DNA of 64,000 bases from positions 62,001 to 126,000 of the forward strand of contig NZ_JBEPNO010000011.1 of NCBI RefSeq assembly GCF_040546275.1, written 5' to 3'. The notes beneath the pieces were generated by a model that made no database searches, was not told the origin of the DNA, and worked only from the letters and a program-made list of their open reading frames with translations. How positions within the stretch are numbered: position 1 is the stretch's first letter; each line of letters opens with the position of its first letter. The stretch comes from Nakamurella sp040546275. Its GTDB lineage: Bacteria; Actinomycetota; Actinomycetes; Mycobacteriales; Nakamurellaceae. The translations under genes were made by a program, and so were the position numbers. Positions 40,718-49,311 of the stretch are shown here, piece after piece.

Positions 40718-42054
40718 GCGTTCCGCCTGCCGGAAGGGCCGTCTCGGCGCAGGACGAGGTGCTCGACCTGGCCCAGCAGCTGATCCGGATCGACAGCACC
40801 AATACCGGCGACTCCGGATCGAGCATCACCGAGCGCACCGCCGCGGAGTGGATCGCCGGACAACTCGCCGATGTCGGCCTCGACCCGGTCTACGTCGAGG
40901 CCGGCGCACCGGGCCGCGGCAACGTCATCGTCCGGCTCCCCGGCGCAGATCCCGGCCGCGGTGCGTTGCTGATCCACTGCCACCTCGATGTCGTACCGGC
41001 CGACGCGTCGGAGTGGTCGGTGCATCCGCTGTCCGGTGAGGTCCGTGACGACTATCTCTGGGGCCGTGGGGCTGTCGACATGAAGGGCATGGTCGCCATG
41101 TCCCTGGCGGTGCTCCGCCAGTTCGTCCGCGACGGCGTGAAACCGCCCCGCGACCTGGTGTTCGCGTTCCTGTCCGACGAGGAGTCCGGCGGCTTCTTCG
41201 GCGCGCGGTGGCTGGTCGAGCACCGGCCGGAGCTGTTCGAGGGGGTCACCGAGGCCATCGGCGAGGTGGGCGGCTTCTCCACCACGTTCACCACCGCTAC
41301 CGGAGATCCGGTCCGGGCCTACCTGATCGAGACGGCGGAGAAGGGCGTCACCTGGATGCGCCTGAAGACCAGGGGGACCCCCGGACACGCCTCCATGCTC
41401 CAGACCGACAACGCGGTGGCCACCCTCGCGGCCGGCATCACCAGACTGCAGCAGCACCGGTTCCCGCAGATCATCCGGCCGGCGCTGGCCGAGTTCCTCG
41501 CCGGCGTCACCGATCTGACCGGGATCAGCTTTCCGGAGGACGATCTCGATGCTGCGGTGGCGAAATTGGGCAATCTATCGAGGATCGTGGGCGCGACGCT
41601 GCGGGATACCGCCACGGTGACCACCTTCCATGCCGGCTACAAGGGCAATGTGGTGCCGTCGTCGGCGGCGGCGACGGTGGACTGCCGGATCCTGCCGGGA
41701 CGTGAGACCGCGTTCTACCAGGAACTCGGCGAGATCCTCGGCCCCGACATCGAACGGGAATGGGACGACCTGCCGCCCGTCGAGACCACCTTCGACGGTG
41801 CCCTGGTCGACGCCATGACGAACGCGCTCGTGAGCGAGGACCCGACGGCGGCGGTGCTGCCGTACATGCTCTCCGCGGGCACCGACGCGAAGTCGTTCAG
41901 CCTGCTCGGCATCAGGCACTTCGGTTTCGCCCCACTGCAACTCCCTGCCGACCTGGACTTCTCGGCCCTGTTCCACGGGATCGACGAGCGTGTCTCCGTT
42001 GCCGCCCTCGAGTTCGGCACCCGTGTCCTCGACCGCTTCCTTCGCACCTGCTGA
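40714..42054 (+). CDS. M20-family metallohydrolase (deacylase/carboxypeptidase)
   Basis: A 446-residue M20 metallopeptidase. Zinc ligands are in 'LLIHCHLDVVPAD' and 'DYLWGRGAVDMKGM', the catalytic Glu pair is in 'FAFLSDEESGG', and the final ligand His is in 'IRHFGFAPLQ'. A lid domain with 'TRGTPGHASM' is inserted in the middle. M20 enzymes remove acyl groups or cleave small peptides. The gene overlaps the GNAT gene by 4 nt, so an acetylation-oxidation-deacetylation cycle is plausible, with this enzyme freeing the final amino acid. It ends the rightward SAM-IV operon. Confidence 0.9.
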   Translation: MSVPPAGRAVSAQDEVLDLAQQLIRIDSTNTGDSGSSITERTAAEWIAGQLADVGLDPVYVEAGAPGRGNVIVRLPGADPGRGALLIHCHLDVVPADASEWSVHPLSGEVRDDYLWGRGAVDMKGMVAMSLAVLRQFVRDGVKPPRDLVFAFLSDEESGGFFGARWLVEHRPELFEGVTEAIGEVGGFSTTFTTATGDPVRAYLIETAEKGVTWMRLKTRGTPGHASMLQTDNAVATLAAGITRLQQHRFPQIIRPALAEFLAGVTDLTGISFPEDDLDAAVAKLGNLSRIVGATLRDTATVTTFHAGYKGNVVPSSAAATVDCRILPGRETAFYQELGEILGPDIEREWDDLPPVETTFDGALVDAMTNALVSEDPTAAVLPYMLSAGTDAKSFSLLGIRHFGFAPLQLPADLDFSALFHGIDERVSVAALEFGTRVLDRFLRTC

Positions 42055-42388
42055 CCACCGCGCCCCGACCCCCGGGCGGCGCGCCCGTGGAGGAGTGCGC
42101 ATACAGGCCGTCCCGGCGCATACCGTTCCGCCCAAAATATTTGCTGCAGGCCAGGTTTCGGGCACTTTCGTATGCGCGCGATCGCGCGGTCGGGTTCGTC
42201 ATGGGCAGCAGGTCAGGTAAAACGAGCGCCAGTGTCCATGCTTAACCCCTCACTCAAGGGGATACAAGGGTCCACCCTGATGCGTGACACTGCCTGAGGA
42301 CGTGGCTTCAAATCGGTCGACGTGGAGCCGGAGCATGTATCCGCGGTGCCGGTCGACAACAGAACGGTCTTGTGTATTGAGGTCTGAG
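42055..42388. other. 334-nt intergenic stretch
   Basis: No credible gene is seen here. It contains the inverted repeat pair described at 42097-42177 and a small CCCCT/AGGGG hairpin at 42246-42260. Short open frames have no ribosome site or family resemblance. It separates the sulfur operon from a small hypothetical gene. Confidence 0.5.
42097..42177. repeat. Intergenic inverted repeat, GCGCATAC...GTATGCGC
   Basis: GCGCATAC (42097-42104) and GTATGCGC (42170-42177) are perfect complements 81 bp apart outside to outside, with a third forward copy GCGCATACCG at 42117. A similar element lies at 43338-43422. Only the ends are conserved. It resembles small extragenic palindromic elements. Confidence 0.5.
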
Positions 42389-42667
42389 ATGGGCACACCA
42401 CCGCTTGAACAGGACGATCGTGATGCGCTGAGGTATTTGGCGGCCCTGGGCAAAGATGATGCGGGGGACCGCCTGGCTGATCTGGCTGTCGCAGCAGGCG
42501 ACGTCGGTGAGCCGACCTTTATGTGGGAGGAGGGATACGAGCGTTCGGGCGAGCTGATGACGCTGCTGGCGATCGCCGATCGCGACCTTGTACGTCTTCA
42601 CGCGCTCAGCAAGTCAGGGGTGGCCGAGGCGCAGGACGCGCTGGATTCTTTCCTGAGCGGATCGTGA
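42389..42667 (+). CDS. Hypothetical protein (92 aa)
   Basis: A small acidic, Leu/Ala/Asp-rich, probably all-helical cytoplasmic protein. I recognise no family. The sequence 'DRLADLAVAAGD' and 'DLVRLHALSKSG' suggest short helical repeats. The ATG at 42389 has GAGG six bases upstream, which supports translation. It is flanked by intergenic repeats and a stand-alone GNAT gene, so context gives no function. Confidence 0.6.
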   Translation: MGTPPLEQDDRDALRYLAALGKDDAGDRLADLAVAAGDVGEPTFMWEEGYERSGELMTLLAIADRDLVRLHALSKSGVAEAQDALDSFLSGS

Positions 42668-42795
42668 AGGAATGCTGCGACGTAGGCCCTCGCCAGCGGT
42701 ACGCCCAAGCACCCGATCATGCCATGCATTCGATTTGGCTGAGGTCGAGCGGAAATCGGTGTGACGCAACCTGATCCGTGTGCGATGCTCGGTCC

Positions 42796-43329
42796 ATGGA
42801 TCCCCGACGTGCGGAAGACGGCGCCCCGCGGATCGAGATCGTACGGTTGTGCAGCGACGCGCTCGCAGCGATCGCGGCCGGTGATCTTCCCACAGCCGAA
42901 GAGAGGTCACCCATCCCGCTCTCGGAATGCTTCGTCGGGCCGGACTGGCGCTCGGTGTGGACCCGACGACGCGACCAGATCGTCGCCGACCCCGCGAGTG
43001 CTGACTGGATCACCGGCGCCATCTGGGATCTCGAGCGACACCTGACGGTCGGCCGCGCCGGCTACCACGGTCCGCCCGACGAGCACGGCATGGTCGAGGT
43101 CGGCTACGCCGTGGATCCCGCCTTCCGGCGTCGCGGTTATGCCCGTGCCGCATTCGTTTCGCTGCTCGCACAGGCGGCCGTCGAGCCCTTCGTCACCGTG
43201 GTGCGGGCCACCGTCTCACCCGACAACGAGGCGTCGAGAAACCTGATCCTGCAATACGGATTCACCCACGTCGGCGAGCAGTGGGACGACGAGGACGGTC
43301 TGGAACTGATCTACGAAGTACCGGCCTGA
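42796..43329 (+). CDS. GNAT-family N-acetyltransferase (RimJ/RimL-like)
   Basis: A 177-residue acetyltransferase with the core 'VEVGYAVDPAFRRRGYARAAF' (acetyl-CoA loop R-R-R-G-Y-A) and 'VSPDNEASRNLILQYGF', the C-terminal helix of RimJ/RimL-type enzymes. The substrate may be a protein N-terminus, an antibiotic or a small amine. An in-frame GTG at 42778 could be the start. No clear operon partner; a terminator lies shortly downstream. Confidence 0.85.
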   Translation: MDPRRAEDGAPRIEIVRLCSDALAAIAAGDLPTAEERSPIPLSECFVGPDWRSVWTRRRDQIVADPASADWITGAIWDLERHLTVGRAGYHGPPDEHGMVEVGYAVDPAFRRRGYARAAFVSLLAQAAVEPFVTVVRATVSPDNEASRNLILQYGFTHVGEQWDDEDGLELIYEVPA

Positions 43330-43337
43330 CCGGAGTC

Positions 43338-43422
43338 CGGCGCATACGGAAACGCCCGGTTTTGCCAACCCAAGGCCGAATCCCGGCCTTTTCATGTGCG
43401 CCAGGCAGTTCGGTATGCGCCG
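43338..43422. repeat. Intergenic inverted repeat enclosing a terminator
   Basis: CGGCGCATAC at its left end and GTATGCGCCG (43413-43422) at its right end are complementary and share their core with the pair at 42097-42177. The element fills the gap between convergent genes and contains the hairpin terminator at 43372-43393. Confidence 0.5.
43372..43393 (+). terminator. Rho-independent terminator
   Basis: AAGGCCG-AATCC-CGGCCTT forms a 7-bp stem followed by a short T run (TTTTC). It lies between the GNAT gene and the convergent FAD-dehydrogenase gene and can stop the rightward transcript. Confidence 0.7.
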
Positions 43423-43434
43423 ACGAGGGGCAGA

Positions 43435-44907
43435 TCAGGTCCGGGCGAGCCAGGTGTGCGGAACGAGAATGCCGGCGGGGTCGAAGACCTCGGCAAGGCG
43501 TCGCTGCAGTTGCAGGCTGGTGTCGCCGATCTCGGCGGACAGCCACGGCCGCTTTGCGATGCCGACCCCGTGCTCGCCGCTGATGGTGCCGCCCAACGCG
43601 AGGGCGGCCCGGACGAGTTCGTCGGCGGCCTGGTGCAACCTCGCCGGGGGGCTGCCGCCGTCCACCGGCGACATCGCCACCGAGAGCATCGGGTGCAGGT
43701 TGCCGTCACCGGCGTGGGCGACGACCGCCACCTCGAGTCCGTGGCGCTCGCCGATCTCCCCGATGGTGGTGATCATCTCCGCCAGCACGGACCGCGGAAC
43801 GGCGACATCCTCGCCGACGAACCAGGTGTCGGTGAAAGGGCCGCGCCCGGAACGGCGGAGCCAGAGGTAGCGCCCGGCCTGCAGCTCGTCGAGCACCTCG
43901 ACCGCGGCACCGACCTCGGTCAGCGCCGCGGCCAACACGTCGGCCTCCAGATCTGCGCCATAGCCGTCAGTCTGGGCAATGAGCAGGGCAGTACCCCGGG
44001 TGGCGAGATCGGTCTGCTGGGCGGTGTCGATGGCCCGCAGGGCTCCGGAATCCAGGAACTCCAGTACCGAGGCCTGCACGCGGGACCGGACGATCGCCGT
44101 CACCCCGTGTGCGGCCGCTTCGGACGACGGGAAGAACGCCGTCAGGGTCGTGGTCTTCACCGGGCGGGGACGCAGTCGGAGGGTCGCCTGCACGACGATC
44201 CCGAGTGTGCCCTCGGAACCGACGAACAGGCCCGTCAGGTCGAATCCGGTGACGCCCTTGATGGTTCGCCGTCCGGTGTGCAACAGCGTGCCGTCGGCGA
44301 GGACGACGGTCAGACCCAGCACCGACTCGCGGGTGACGCCGTACTTCGTGCAGTGCAGGCCGCCCGCATTGGTCGCGATGTTCCCGCCGATGGTGGAGAT
44401 CTCGTGGCTGGCCGGGTCCGGTGCGTACATCAGGCCGTGCCGTGCGACCGCCCGGTCCAGGTCAGCGGTGAGGACACCCGGCTGCACCACGGCGATCTCG
44501 TCATCGGGCGAGATCTCCAGAATCCTGGTGAGCCGCTCGGTGGAGATCACCAGGGACCCGTCGGAGGCGACGGCGGCGCCGGACAGGCCGGTGCCACCGC
44601 CGCGCGGAATCACCGGAACCCGGTGGGAGGTGGCTGCTCGGAGGAGGATCTGCACCTCCTCGATCGACTCGGGAAAGGCGACGGCGACCGGCGATCCGGG
44701 CAGACGGATGCCGGACCGGTCGGTCGCGGCAGCCTCCCGTTCGTCCCGGGCCAGAGCGAGGCGCTCCAGCGGCAGCACCCGACGCAGATGCGCCACGAAA
44801 GCCGCACGACGCTCCACCGCCTCCGCGGATCGGTCGACGTGGTCGAGGTTCTCGAGGCTGAAGGACTGCACCGCGAGGGAGTTGCCAGCAAGATGGTCAG
44901 CGGTCAT
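43435..44907 (-). CDS. FAD-binding 2-hydroxyacid dehydrogenase (GlcD/D-lactate dehydrogenase-like)
   Basis: A 490-residue flavoenzyme. The PCMH FAD-binding domain has 'VPVIPRGGGTGLSGAA' and 'GGNIATNAGGLHCTKYGVTR', and the C-terminal cap has 'VVAHAGDGNLHPML' with metal-type His residues and 'GGTISGEHGVG'. Relatives oxidise glycolate, D-lactate, D-2-hydroxyglutarate or sulfolactate. Its ATG overlaps the ATPase gene's end by 11 nt. As last gene in the SAM-IV operon after an SsuABC-like importer and an aminotransferase, it could oxidise an imported sulfur-containing 2-hydroxy acid to the keto acid that is then aminated. That reading is inference. Confidence 0.87.
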   Translation of the reverse strand: MTADHLAGNSLAVQSFSLENLDHVDRSAEAVERRAAFVAHLRRVLPLERLALARDEREAAATDRSGIRLPGSPVAVAFPESIEEVQILLRAATSHRVPVIPRGGGTGLSGAAVASDGSLVISTERLTRILEISPDDEIAVVQPGVLTADLDRAVARHGLMYAPDPASHEISTIGGNIATNAGGLHCTKYGVTRESVLGLTVVLADGTLLHTGRRTIKGVTGFDLTGLFVGSEGTLGIVVQATLRLRPRPVKTTTLTAFFPSSEAAAHGVTAIVRSRVQASVLEFLDSGALRAIDTAQQTDLATRGTALLIAQTDGYGADLEADVLAAALTEVGAAVEVLDELQAGRYLWLRRSGRGPFTDTWFVGEDVAVPRSVLAEMITTIGEIGERHGLEVAVVAHAGDGNLHPMLSVAMSPVDGGSPPARLHQAADELVRAALALGGTISGEHGVGIAKRPWLSAEIGDTSLQLQRRLAEVFDPAGILVPHTWLART

Positions 44908-45652
44908 CGACACCGAGACGCTCCAACAGGTCTGCGCGGAGCCGGACGAACTCCCGATCACCGACGTCGCGGGGCCGGGGCAGATCGACGACCACCTCGT
45001 GCGCGATCACCCCGCTGTCCATCACCAGTACGCGATCGGCCAGCAGCAGTGCCTCCTCCACGTCGTGGGTGACCAGCAGCACGGCACAGCGGTGCAGCGT
45101 CCAGAGGTCGGCGACCTGCGCCTGCGCGGTGAGCCTGGTCAGCGCGTCGAGCGCCGAGAACGGCTCGTCCAACAGCAGCAGATCGGGCTCGCGTACCAGC
45201 GCCCTCGCCAGCGAGACCCGTTGGGCCTCACCACCGGAGAGCACCTTCGGCCACACGGTGGTGCGATCACCCATCCCGACCTCGGCCAGCGCCGCCTCGG
45301 CCCTGGCGCGGTCGGGACGGCCCGGCAGACCGAGCACCACGTTGCGCCAGACCTTCTTCCACGGCAACAGCCGCGGCGACTGGAAGGCGACCGCCCGACG
45401 CGTGGCCACCTCCACCCGACCGTCGACCTCCCGGTCCAGATCGGCCAGCACCCGGAGCAGCGTGCTCTTGCCACAACCGCTGGCGCCCAGCAGCACCACG
45501 AACTCCCCCGGTGCGATGTCCAGGTCGAGCTCGTCCAGGATCTTCCGGTCGCCGAACGATTTGGACAGACCCCGGACCCGGACCGCAGCGGCACTCGCCC
45601 CGGTATCCGTGGTCGCCGACCCACTCACCTCGTTGCGAACGTCGGTCGCCAT
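44897..45652 (-). CDS. ABC importer ATPase, SsuB/TauB-like
   Basis: A 251-residue ATPase. Walker A is 'LLGASGCGKSTLL' (~50), the Q-loop is 'VAFQSPRLLPWKKVWRNV', the signature is LSGGEAQRV and Walker B is LLLLDEPFSALD, all typical of sulfonate, taurine and nitrate importers. The ATG at 45652 lies 28 nt inside the end of the permease gene; a longer frame upstream is antisense-like and rejected. It powers uptake with the adjacent permease and lipoprotein. A sulfur-containing substrate is supported by SAM-IV control. Confidence 0.92.
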   Translation of the reverse strand: MATDVRNEVSGSATTDTGASAAAVRVRGLSKSFGDRKILDELDLDIAPGEFVVLLGASGCGKSTLLRVLADLDREVDGRVEVATRRAVAFQSPRLLPWKKVWRNVVLGLPGRPDRARAEAALAEVGMGDRTTVWPKVLSGGEAQRVSLARALVREPDLLLLDEPFSALDALTRLTAQAQVADLWTLHRCAVLLVTHDVEEALLLADRVLVMDSGVIAHEVVVDLPRPRDVGDREFVRLRADLLERLGVDDR

Positions 45653-46614
45653 GACAGCAGCACCCTTTCCAGCAGTCGGACCAGCAGATCGGCGAGCAGT
45701 CCGAGGACCGCGTAGAGGACGAGGCAGAGCACGATGGTGTCGGTCTCGTAGAAGTCGCGCGCCTGGTTGATCAGGAATCCGATGCCGGAGGTCGCGTTGA
45801 TCGTCTCGGCGAACACCAGGATCAGCCAGGACACCCCGATCGAATAGCGAAGTCCGACAAGGGCACTGGGCATCGCCGCCGGCAGGATGACGTGCACGGT
45901 CTGGCCCCAGCGGCTGAGCCCGACGGTCCGGCCCGCTTCGACGAGTCCGGGGTCGGTGCCGCGGATCCCGGCGAACAGGTTCAGGTAGAGCGGGAAGAAG
46001 ACACCCAGCGAGATCAGGATGATCTTGGGTTCCTCCCCGATGCCGAACCAGATGATCAGCAGCGGGATCAGGCCGACCACCGGAATGGTGCGGAGCATCT
46101 GGATCGGGGCGTCGACGATGTCCTCGCCCCAGCGGAACAGCCCGGATACCACGGCGAACACGACCGCGGCCGACAACCCGAAGAGGAGGCCGAGCCCCAC
46201 CCGACCCGCGGACGCCACGATGGCCGACTGCAGTTCTCCGCTGTCCAGCAGTTCCCCGGCCTTGGCCACCACCCGGGACGGCGAGGCCAGCGTGTTGTCC
46301 GACAGCCACCCTTCGGAACTGGCGAGCTGCCAGAACCCGACCAGAGCCAGCGGGCTGAGCACCTTGATCAGCGATCGTGGCACCCGGCGCCGCTTCGTGC
46401 GACCGTTGCCCTGCGCCCGCACCACCGTCATCGGGATGTCCGTGGGCGGTGTGGGAGTAACGGCAACGGCACGGCCGGCCGCCGAACCGTCGATCGCCGC
46501 GCTCACCAAGACTGCGCTGACGAAGTCGCCGATTTCTGTCCCGGCGGTCCCATTTCCGGCAAGTTGATCAGCGCCGACAAAGTTGATCAGCGCGTCACCC
46601 GGCAACGTACTCAC
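45625..46614 (-). CDS. ABC importer permease, SsuC/TauC-like
   Basis: A 329-residue permease with about six helices after a long (~75-residue) polar N-terminus. The EAA loop is 'VEAGRTVGLSRWGQTVHVIL' (~225), and 'LRTIPVVGLIPLLIIWFGIG' is the conserved helix of the sulfonate/nitrate importer family. The GTG start at 46614 overlaps the lipoprotein gene by 20 nt; an internal Met near residue 62 is possible. It forms a homodimeric channel for the binding protein encoded just upstream. Confidence 0.9.
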   Translation of the reverse strand: MSTLPGDALINFVGADQLAGNGTAGTEIGDFVSAVLVSAAIDGSAAGRAVAVTPTPPTDIPMTVVRAQGNGRTKRRRVPRSLIKVLSPLALVGFWQLASSEGWLSDNTLASPSRVVAKAGELLDSGELQSAIVASAGRVGLGLLFGLSAAVVFAVVSGLFRWGEDIVDAPIQMLRTIPVVGLIPLLIIWFGIGEEPKIILISLGVFFPLYLNLFAGIRGTDPGLVEAGRTVGLSRWGQTVHVILPAAMPSALVGLRYSIGVSWLILVFAETINATSGIGFLINQARDFYETDTIVLCLVLYAVLGLLADLLVRLLERVLLSWRPTFATR

Positions 46615-47725
46615 CCTCGATCTTCGTGATGGCGGGGTTCAGGGCGGTCGTCCAGAACGGCTTGATGTCGAACGACTTCTTGATCAGGCCCGCCTTCACA
46701 AAGGTGTCGAGAACGCCCTGCTGCGAGATGATCTGGGCATCGGTGATCGTGACGAAGCGGCTCGGCCTCTGCTTCTCGCCGTCGACGAACGTCTTCTTGG
46801 CCTGCGCCACCGGCTGCTTGGTCTGGGCTGCGACGACGGCGGCCCAGTCGTCCGGATGGGCCCTGGCCCAGTTGTAGGCACGCTGCTCACGCGAGAAGAA
46901 GTCCTCGATCGCGGCCACCAGCTTGGGATCCTTCAACGTCTTCGGCAGCACCAGGAAGGGGTAGTTGCCCGACAGCAGGTCCTTCGCGTCGACCATCGTG
47001 GTCGCGCCCTTGGCGTGCGCGGTGACGATCGCGTTGCCGTAGGAAGCCAGCGCGTCGACCTGACCGGCGAGCAGTGCGGCAAGCCCGTCACTCGTGGACA
47101 GCGCGACCGGGGTGATGTCGCTCCACTTCAGCCCGGCCCTCTCGAGGCTCTCGAACAGGAAGAGGTGAGCGGTGGTGTTCTGGACGTACGCGACCTTCTT
47201 GCCCTTGAGGTCGGCGACGGTCTTGATTGCACTTCCGGCCGGCACCACGACTTCCTGCAGCAGGGTGGTGCCCTGACGAACGGCCACCGTGACCAGAGAC
47301 CCGGCACCACCGCTCTGCGCGGCGAAGATCGGCGGGATCTCGCTGGCGCTGGCCAGGTCGATTGCACCCGCGCCGAGCGCCTCGAGCTGCAGGTTCCCCC
47401 CCTGGAAGACGCTCCCCGTCAGCAGGTAGGGGGTGTTGTCCAGACCGGCGCTCTTGAGCAGCAGTTGCTGGGTGGCGTAACCGGTCTCGCCGATCCGCAG
47501 GGTGACACCGGAGAAGTCAACGCCGCTTGCCGAGCCGTCGGCGGCGGCCGGCGAGACGGCGGCGGCGGCCGGCGAGACGGCGGCGGTCGAGGACGACGCG
47601 GCGGTGGAACTGTAACCACAGGCACTCAGGACCAGGGCGACGGCGGCTGCAGCTGCCGTCCCGACGACTCGTCGACGGTGGGCGTTCGGCTTCCGCCGGG
47701 TGGCCAGCAGATCGAAACTGAACAT
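46595..47725 (-). CDS. ABC importer substrate-binding lipoprotein, SsuA/TauA-like
   Basis: A 376-residue lipoprotein. The signal peptide ends in a lipobox 'VLSACGYSS' (Cys ~36), followed by an Ala/Ser/Pro-rich linker. The body, 'LRIGETGYATQQLLLKSAGL' onward, has the two-lobe fold of aliphatic sulfonate and taurine binding proteins. 'EALGAGAIDLASASEIPPIFAA' is the conserved strand-helix of the family. Encoded between the aminotransferase and the permease in a SAM-IV operon. The ligand is probably an organosulfur acid; it is not identifiable by sequence. Confidence 0.9.
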   Translation of the reverse strand: MFSFDLLATRRKPNAHRRRVVGTAAAAAVALVLSACGYSSTAASSSTAAVSPAAAAVSPAAADGSASGVDFSGVTLRIGETGYATQQLLLKSAGLDNTPYLLTGSVFQGGNLQLEALGAGAIDLASASEIPPIFAAQSGGAGSLVTVAVRQGTTLLQEVVVPAGSAIKTVADLKGKKVAYVQNTTAHLFLFESLERAGLKWSDITPVALSTSDGLAALLAGQVDALASYGNAIVTAHAKGATTMVDAKDLLSGNYPFLVLPKTLKDPKLVAAIEDFFSREQRAYNWARAHPDDWAAVVAAQTKQPVAQAKKTFVDGEKQRPSRFVTITDAQIISQQGVLDTFVKAGLIKKSFDIKPFWTTALNPAITKIEGEYVAG

Positions 47726-47778
47726 GGTGGAACCTCTTTCGTCAGGCAGGAAGTGAGATCGTCCTCAGGGCAGGCGAT

Positions 47779-49101
47779 TCAGCGACAGGCATCCAGCGCG
47801 GCGCGTAGGCGGCCGACGGCCACCGGCAGCTCGGACAGGGTCGGTGCCGAGAATGCGAAACGGAGATGACGATCCCATTGGGATCCGCCGTCGGGAGCGA
47901 AGTGCCGGCCGGAGGTGAGCAGCAGATCCCGCTCGGCGGCCGCCGTCACCACGTCGCTCGCAGCAGGCGCGTGGTCGGCCAACCGGGCCCAGACGAAGAA
48001 GCCGCCGGCGGGCGCGGTGAACTGCAGGTCGCCGATGAGCTCGGCCCGCAAGGCGTCGACGAAGACCTCGGCCTTGGCGCGGTGCACAGACCTGTTGTGC
48101 ACCAGCAGGTTGTCGAACCAGCCGGGCTGGTTCAGCAGCGGCAGGATCAGCTCCTGGCTCAGCGTGCTGGAGTGGAAGTCGGTCCGTCGGCGGAGGTTCT
48201 CCAGATGCCCGAGCAACCCGACCGGCGCGATCACCCAGCCCAGTCGAAGTCCGGCTCCCAGCGTCTTGGTGAAGGTCCCCACCTTGATCACCCGTGGCGA
48301 ACCGGTTGCGAAGTCCTCGACGTAGCTGCCGTCGAAGGTGGTGTCCCGGTAGGGGTTGTCCGAGACGATGACGAAGCCGTACTGCTCGGCCAGTTCCACC
48401 AGCCGCGCACGCTCCTTGGCCGGCAGCACGCCGCCGGACGGATTGTGGAAATCGGCCACCGTGTACACGATCCGGATCCGCACGCCGGCCAGCAGGTGGT
48501 CCTCGATGCGTTGCACATCAATGCCTTCGGGCCCGACCCGCACCGGTAGCACCCGTGCACCGTACTGCTCGGCGATGCGGACGGTGTCCGGGAACACCGG
48601 GTCGTCGAGCACCACCACGTCGCCCTGTTCCAGGAGCGCGCCGAAGGCGAGCGCCACCCCGTGCAGGGCTCCGTTGGTGACCAGCACCGACGACAGGTCA
48701 ACGCCCTCACGACCGGCGATCCAGTCCCGCAGGGCCGGCTGCCCGGCATGCGGACCGTAGGCCAGAGCGGCAGCACCGGTACCGGCGTCGGCAAACAGTT
48801 CGGCGGCCGTTCGCCCGAAATCGTCGAGCGGCAGGGCTTCCGGTGCCGGCGCCCCGCTGACCAACCGGATGACGGAGGACCGAAATCCCCGAGTGGGGAG
48901 GGCATACGGAGCTGCCACGCTGAGTGCGGAGACCCGGCGGGCCACTGCGACATCGCCGATCGGCGCCGGAACGATCGGCGCCGGGGGGATCGACCCCGGG
49001 GGGATCAACGCTGGAACGATCGACGCCGGGGGGATCGACCCCGGGACGTCAGCGATCTGCGAAGAGCGCAGAGACGGGCCGGCAAGGGAGGGTGCAGACA
49101 C
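47779..49101 (-). CDS. PLP-dependent aminotransferase (fold type I, class I/II)
   Basis: A 440-residue aminotransferase. 'ALAYGPHAGQPALRDWIAGR' is the N-terminal arm, 'TNGALHGVALAFGALL' the cofactor pocket, 'ADFHNPSGGVLP' holds the Asn, 'VIVSDNPYRDTTF' the PLP-contacting Asp/Tyr and 'VGTFTKTLGAGLRLGW' the Schiff-base Lys. It resembles 2-aminoadipate-type enzymes. The GTG at 49101 has TTGGAG eight bases upstream. Residues ~18-50 are an Ile-Pro-Pro repeat of unknown role. It is the first gene of the third SAM-IV operon and may convert a sulfur-containing keto acid to an amino acid. Confidence 0.88.
   Translation of the reverse strand: MSAPSLAGPSLRSSQIADVPGSIPPASIVPALIPPGSIPPAPIVPAPIGDVAVARRVSALSVAAPYALPTRGFRSSVIRLVSGAPAPEALPLDDFGRTAAELFADAGTGAAALAYGPHAGQPALRDWIAGREGVDLSSVLVTNGALHGVALAFGALLEQGDVVVLDDPVFPDTVRIAEQYGARVLPVRVGPEGIDVQRIEDHLLAGVRIRIVYTVADFHNPSGGVLPAKERARLVELAEQYGFVIVSDNPYRDTTFDGSYVEDFATGSPRVIKVGTFTKTLGAGLRLGWVIAPVGLLGHLENLRRRTDFHSSTLSQELILPLLNQPGWFDNLLVHNRSVHRAKAEVFVDALRAELIGDLQFTAPAGGFFVWARLADHAPAASDVVTAAAERDLLLTSGRHFAPDGGSQWDRHLRFAFSAPTLSELPVAVGRLRAALDACR
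48958..49047 (-). repeat. Six 15-bp tandem repeats at the aminotransferase 5' end
   Basis: Six copies of a unit like GATCGACGCCGGGGG, some with AAC endings, lie in frame and code a pentapeptide repeat rich in Ile, Pro, Ala, Gly and Ser. The repeat lies before the first conserved part of the enzyme, so copy-number change would be tolerated. Confidence 0.9.
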
Positions 49102-49311
49102 AGCAGAACTCCAAGAGTGGGTGGGAGTGGGCCGGCGACGGGATCAGCAGCATCGCGTCATGAGCACGGCAGCAGGCCGAAAGGCATGCCGGAGAAGCGC
49201 CGGCCGGGCAGATCCGTCGACGGTGAGCAGCGTGGAAAGTCCGGAGAAGTACTCGCGCACAGGCGATCGAACTCGAAAATCAGCCCGGGCGATCCAAGAC
49301 TCAGCGGCAGG

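Noticed and set aside
48958..49047. CRISPR-like or regulatory iteron array
   Set aside because: Contiguous 15-mers in frame in the aminotransferase gene; no spacers.
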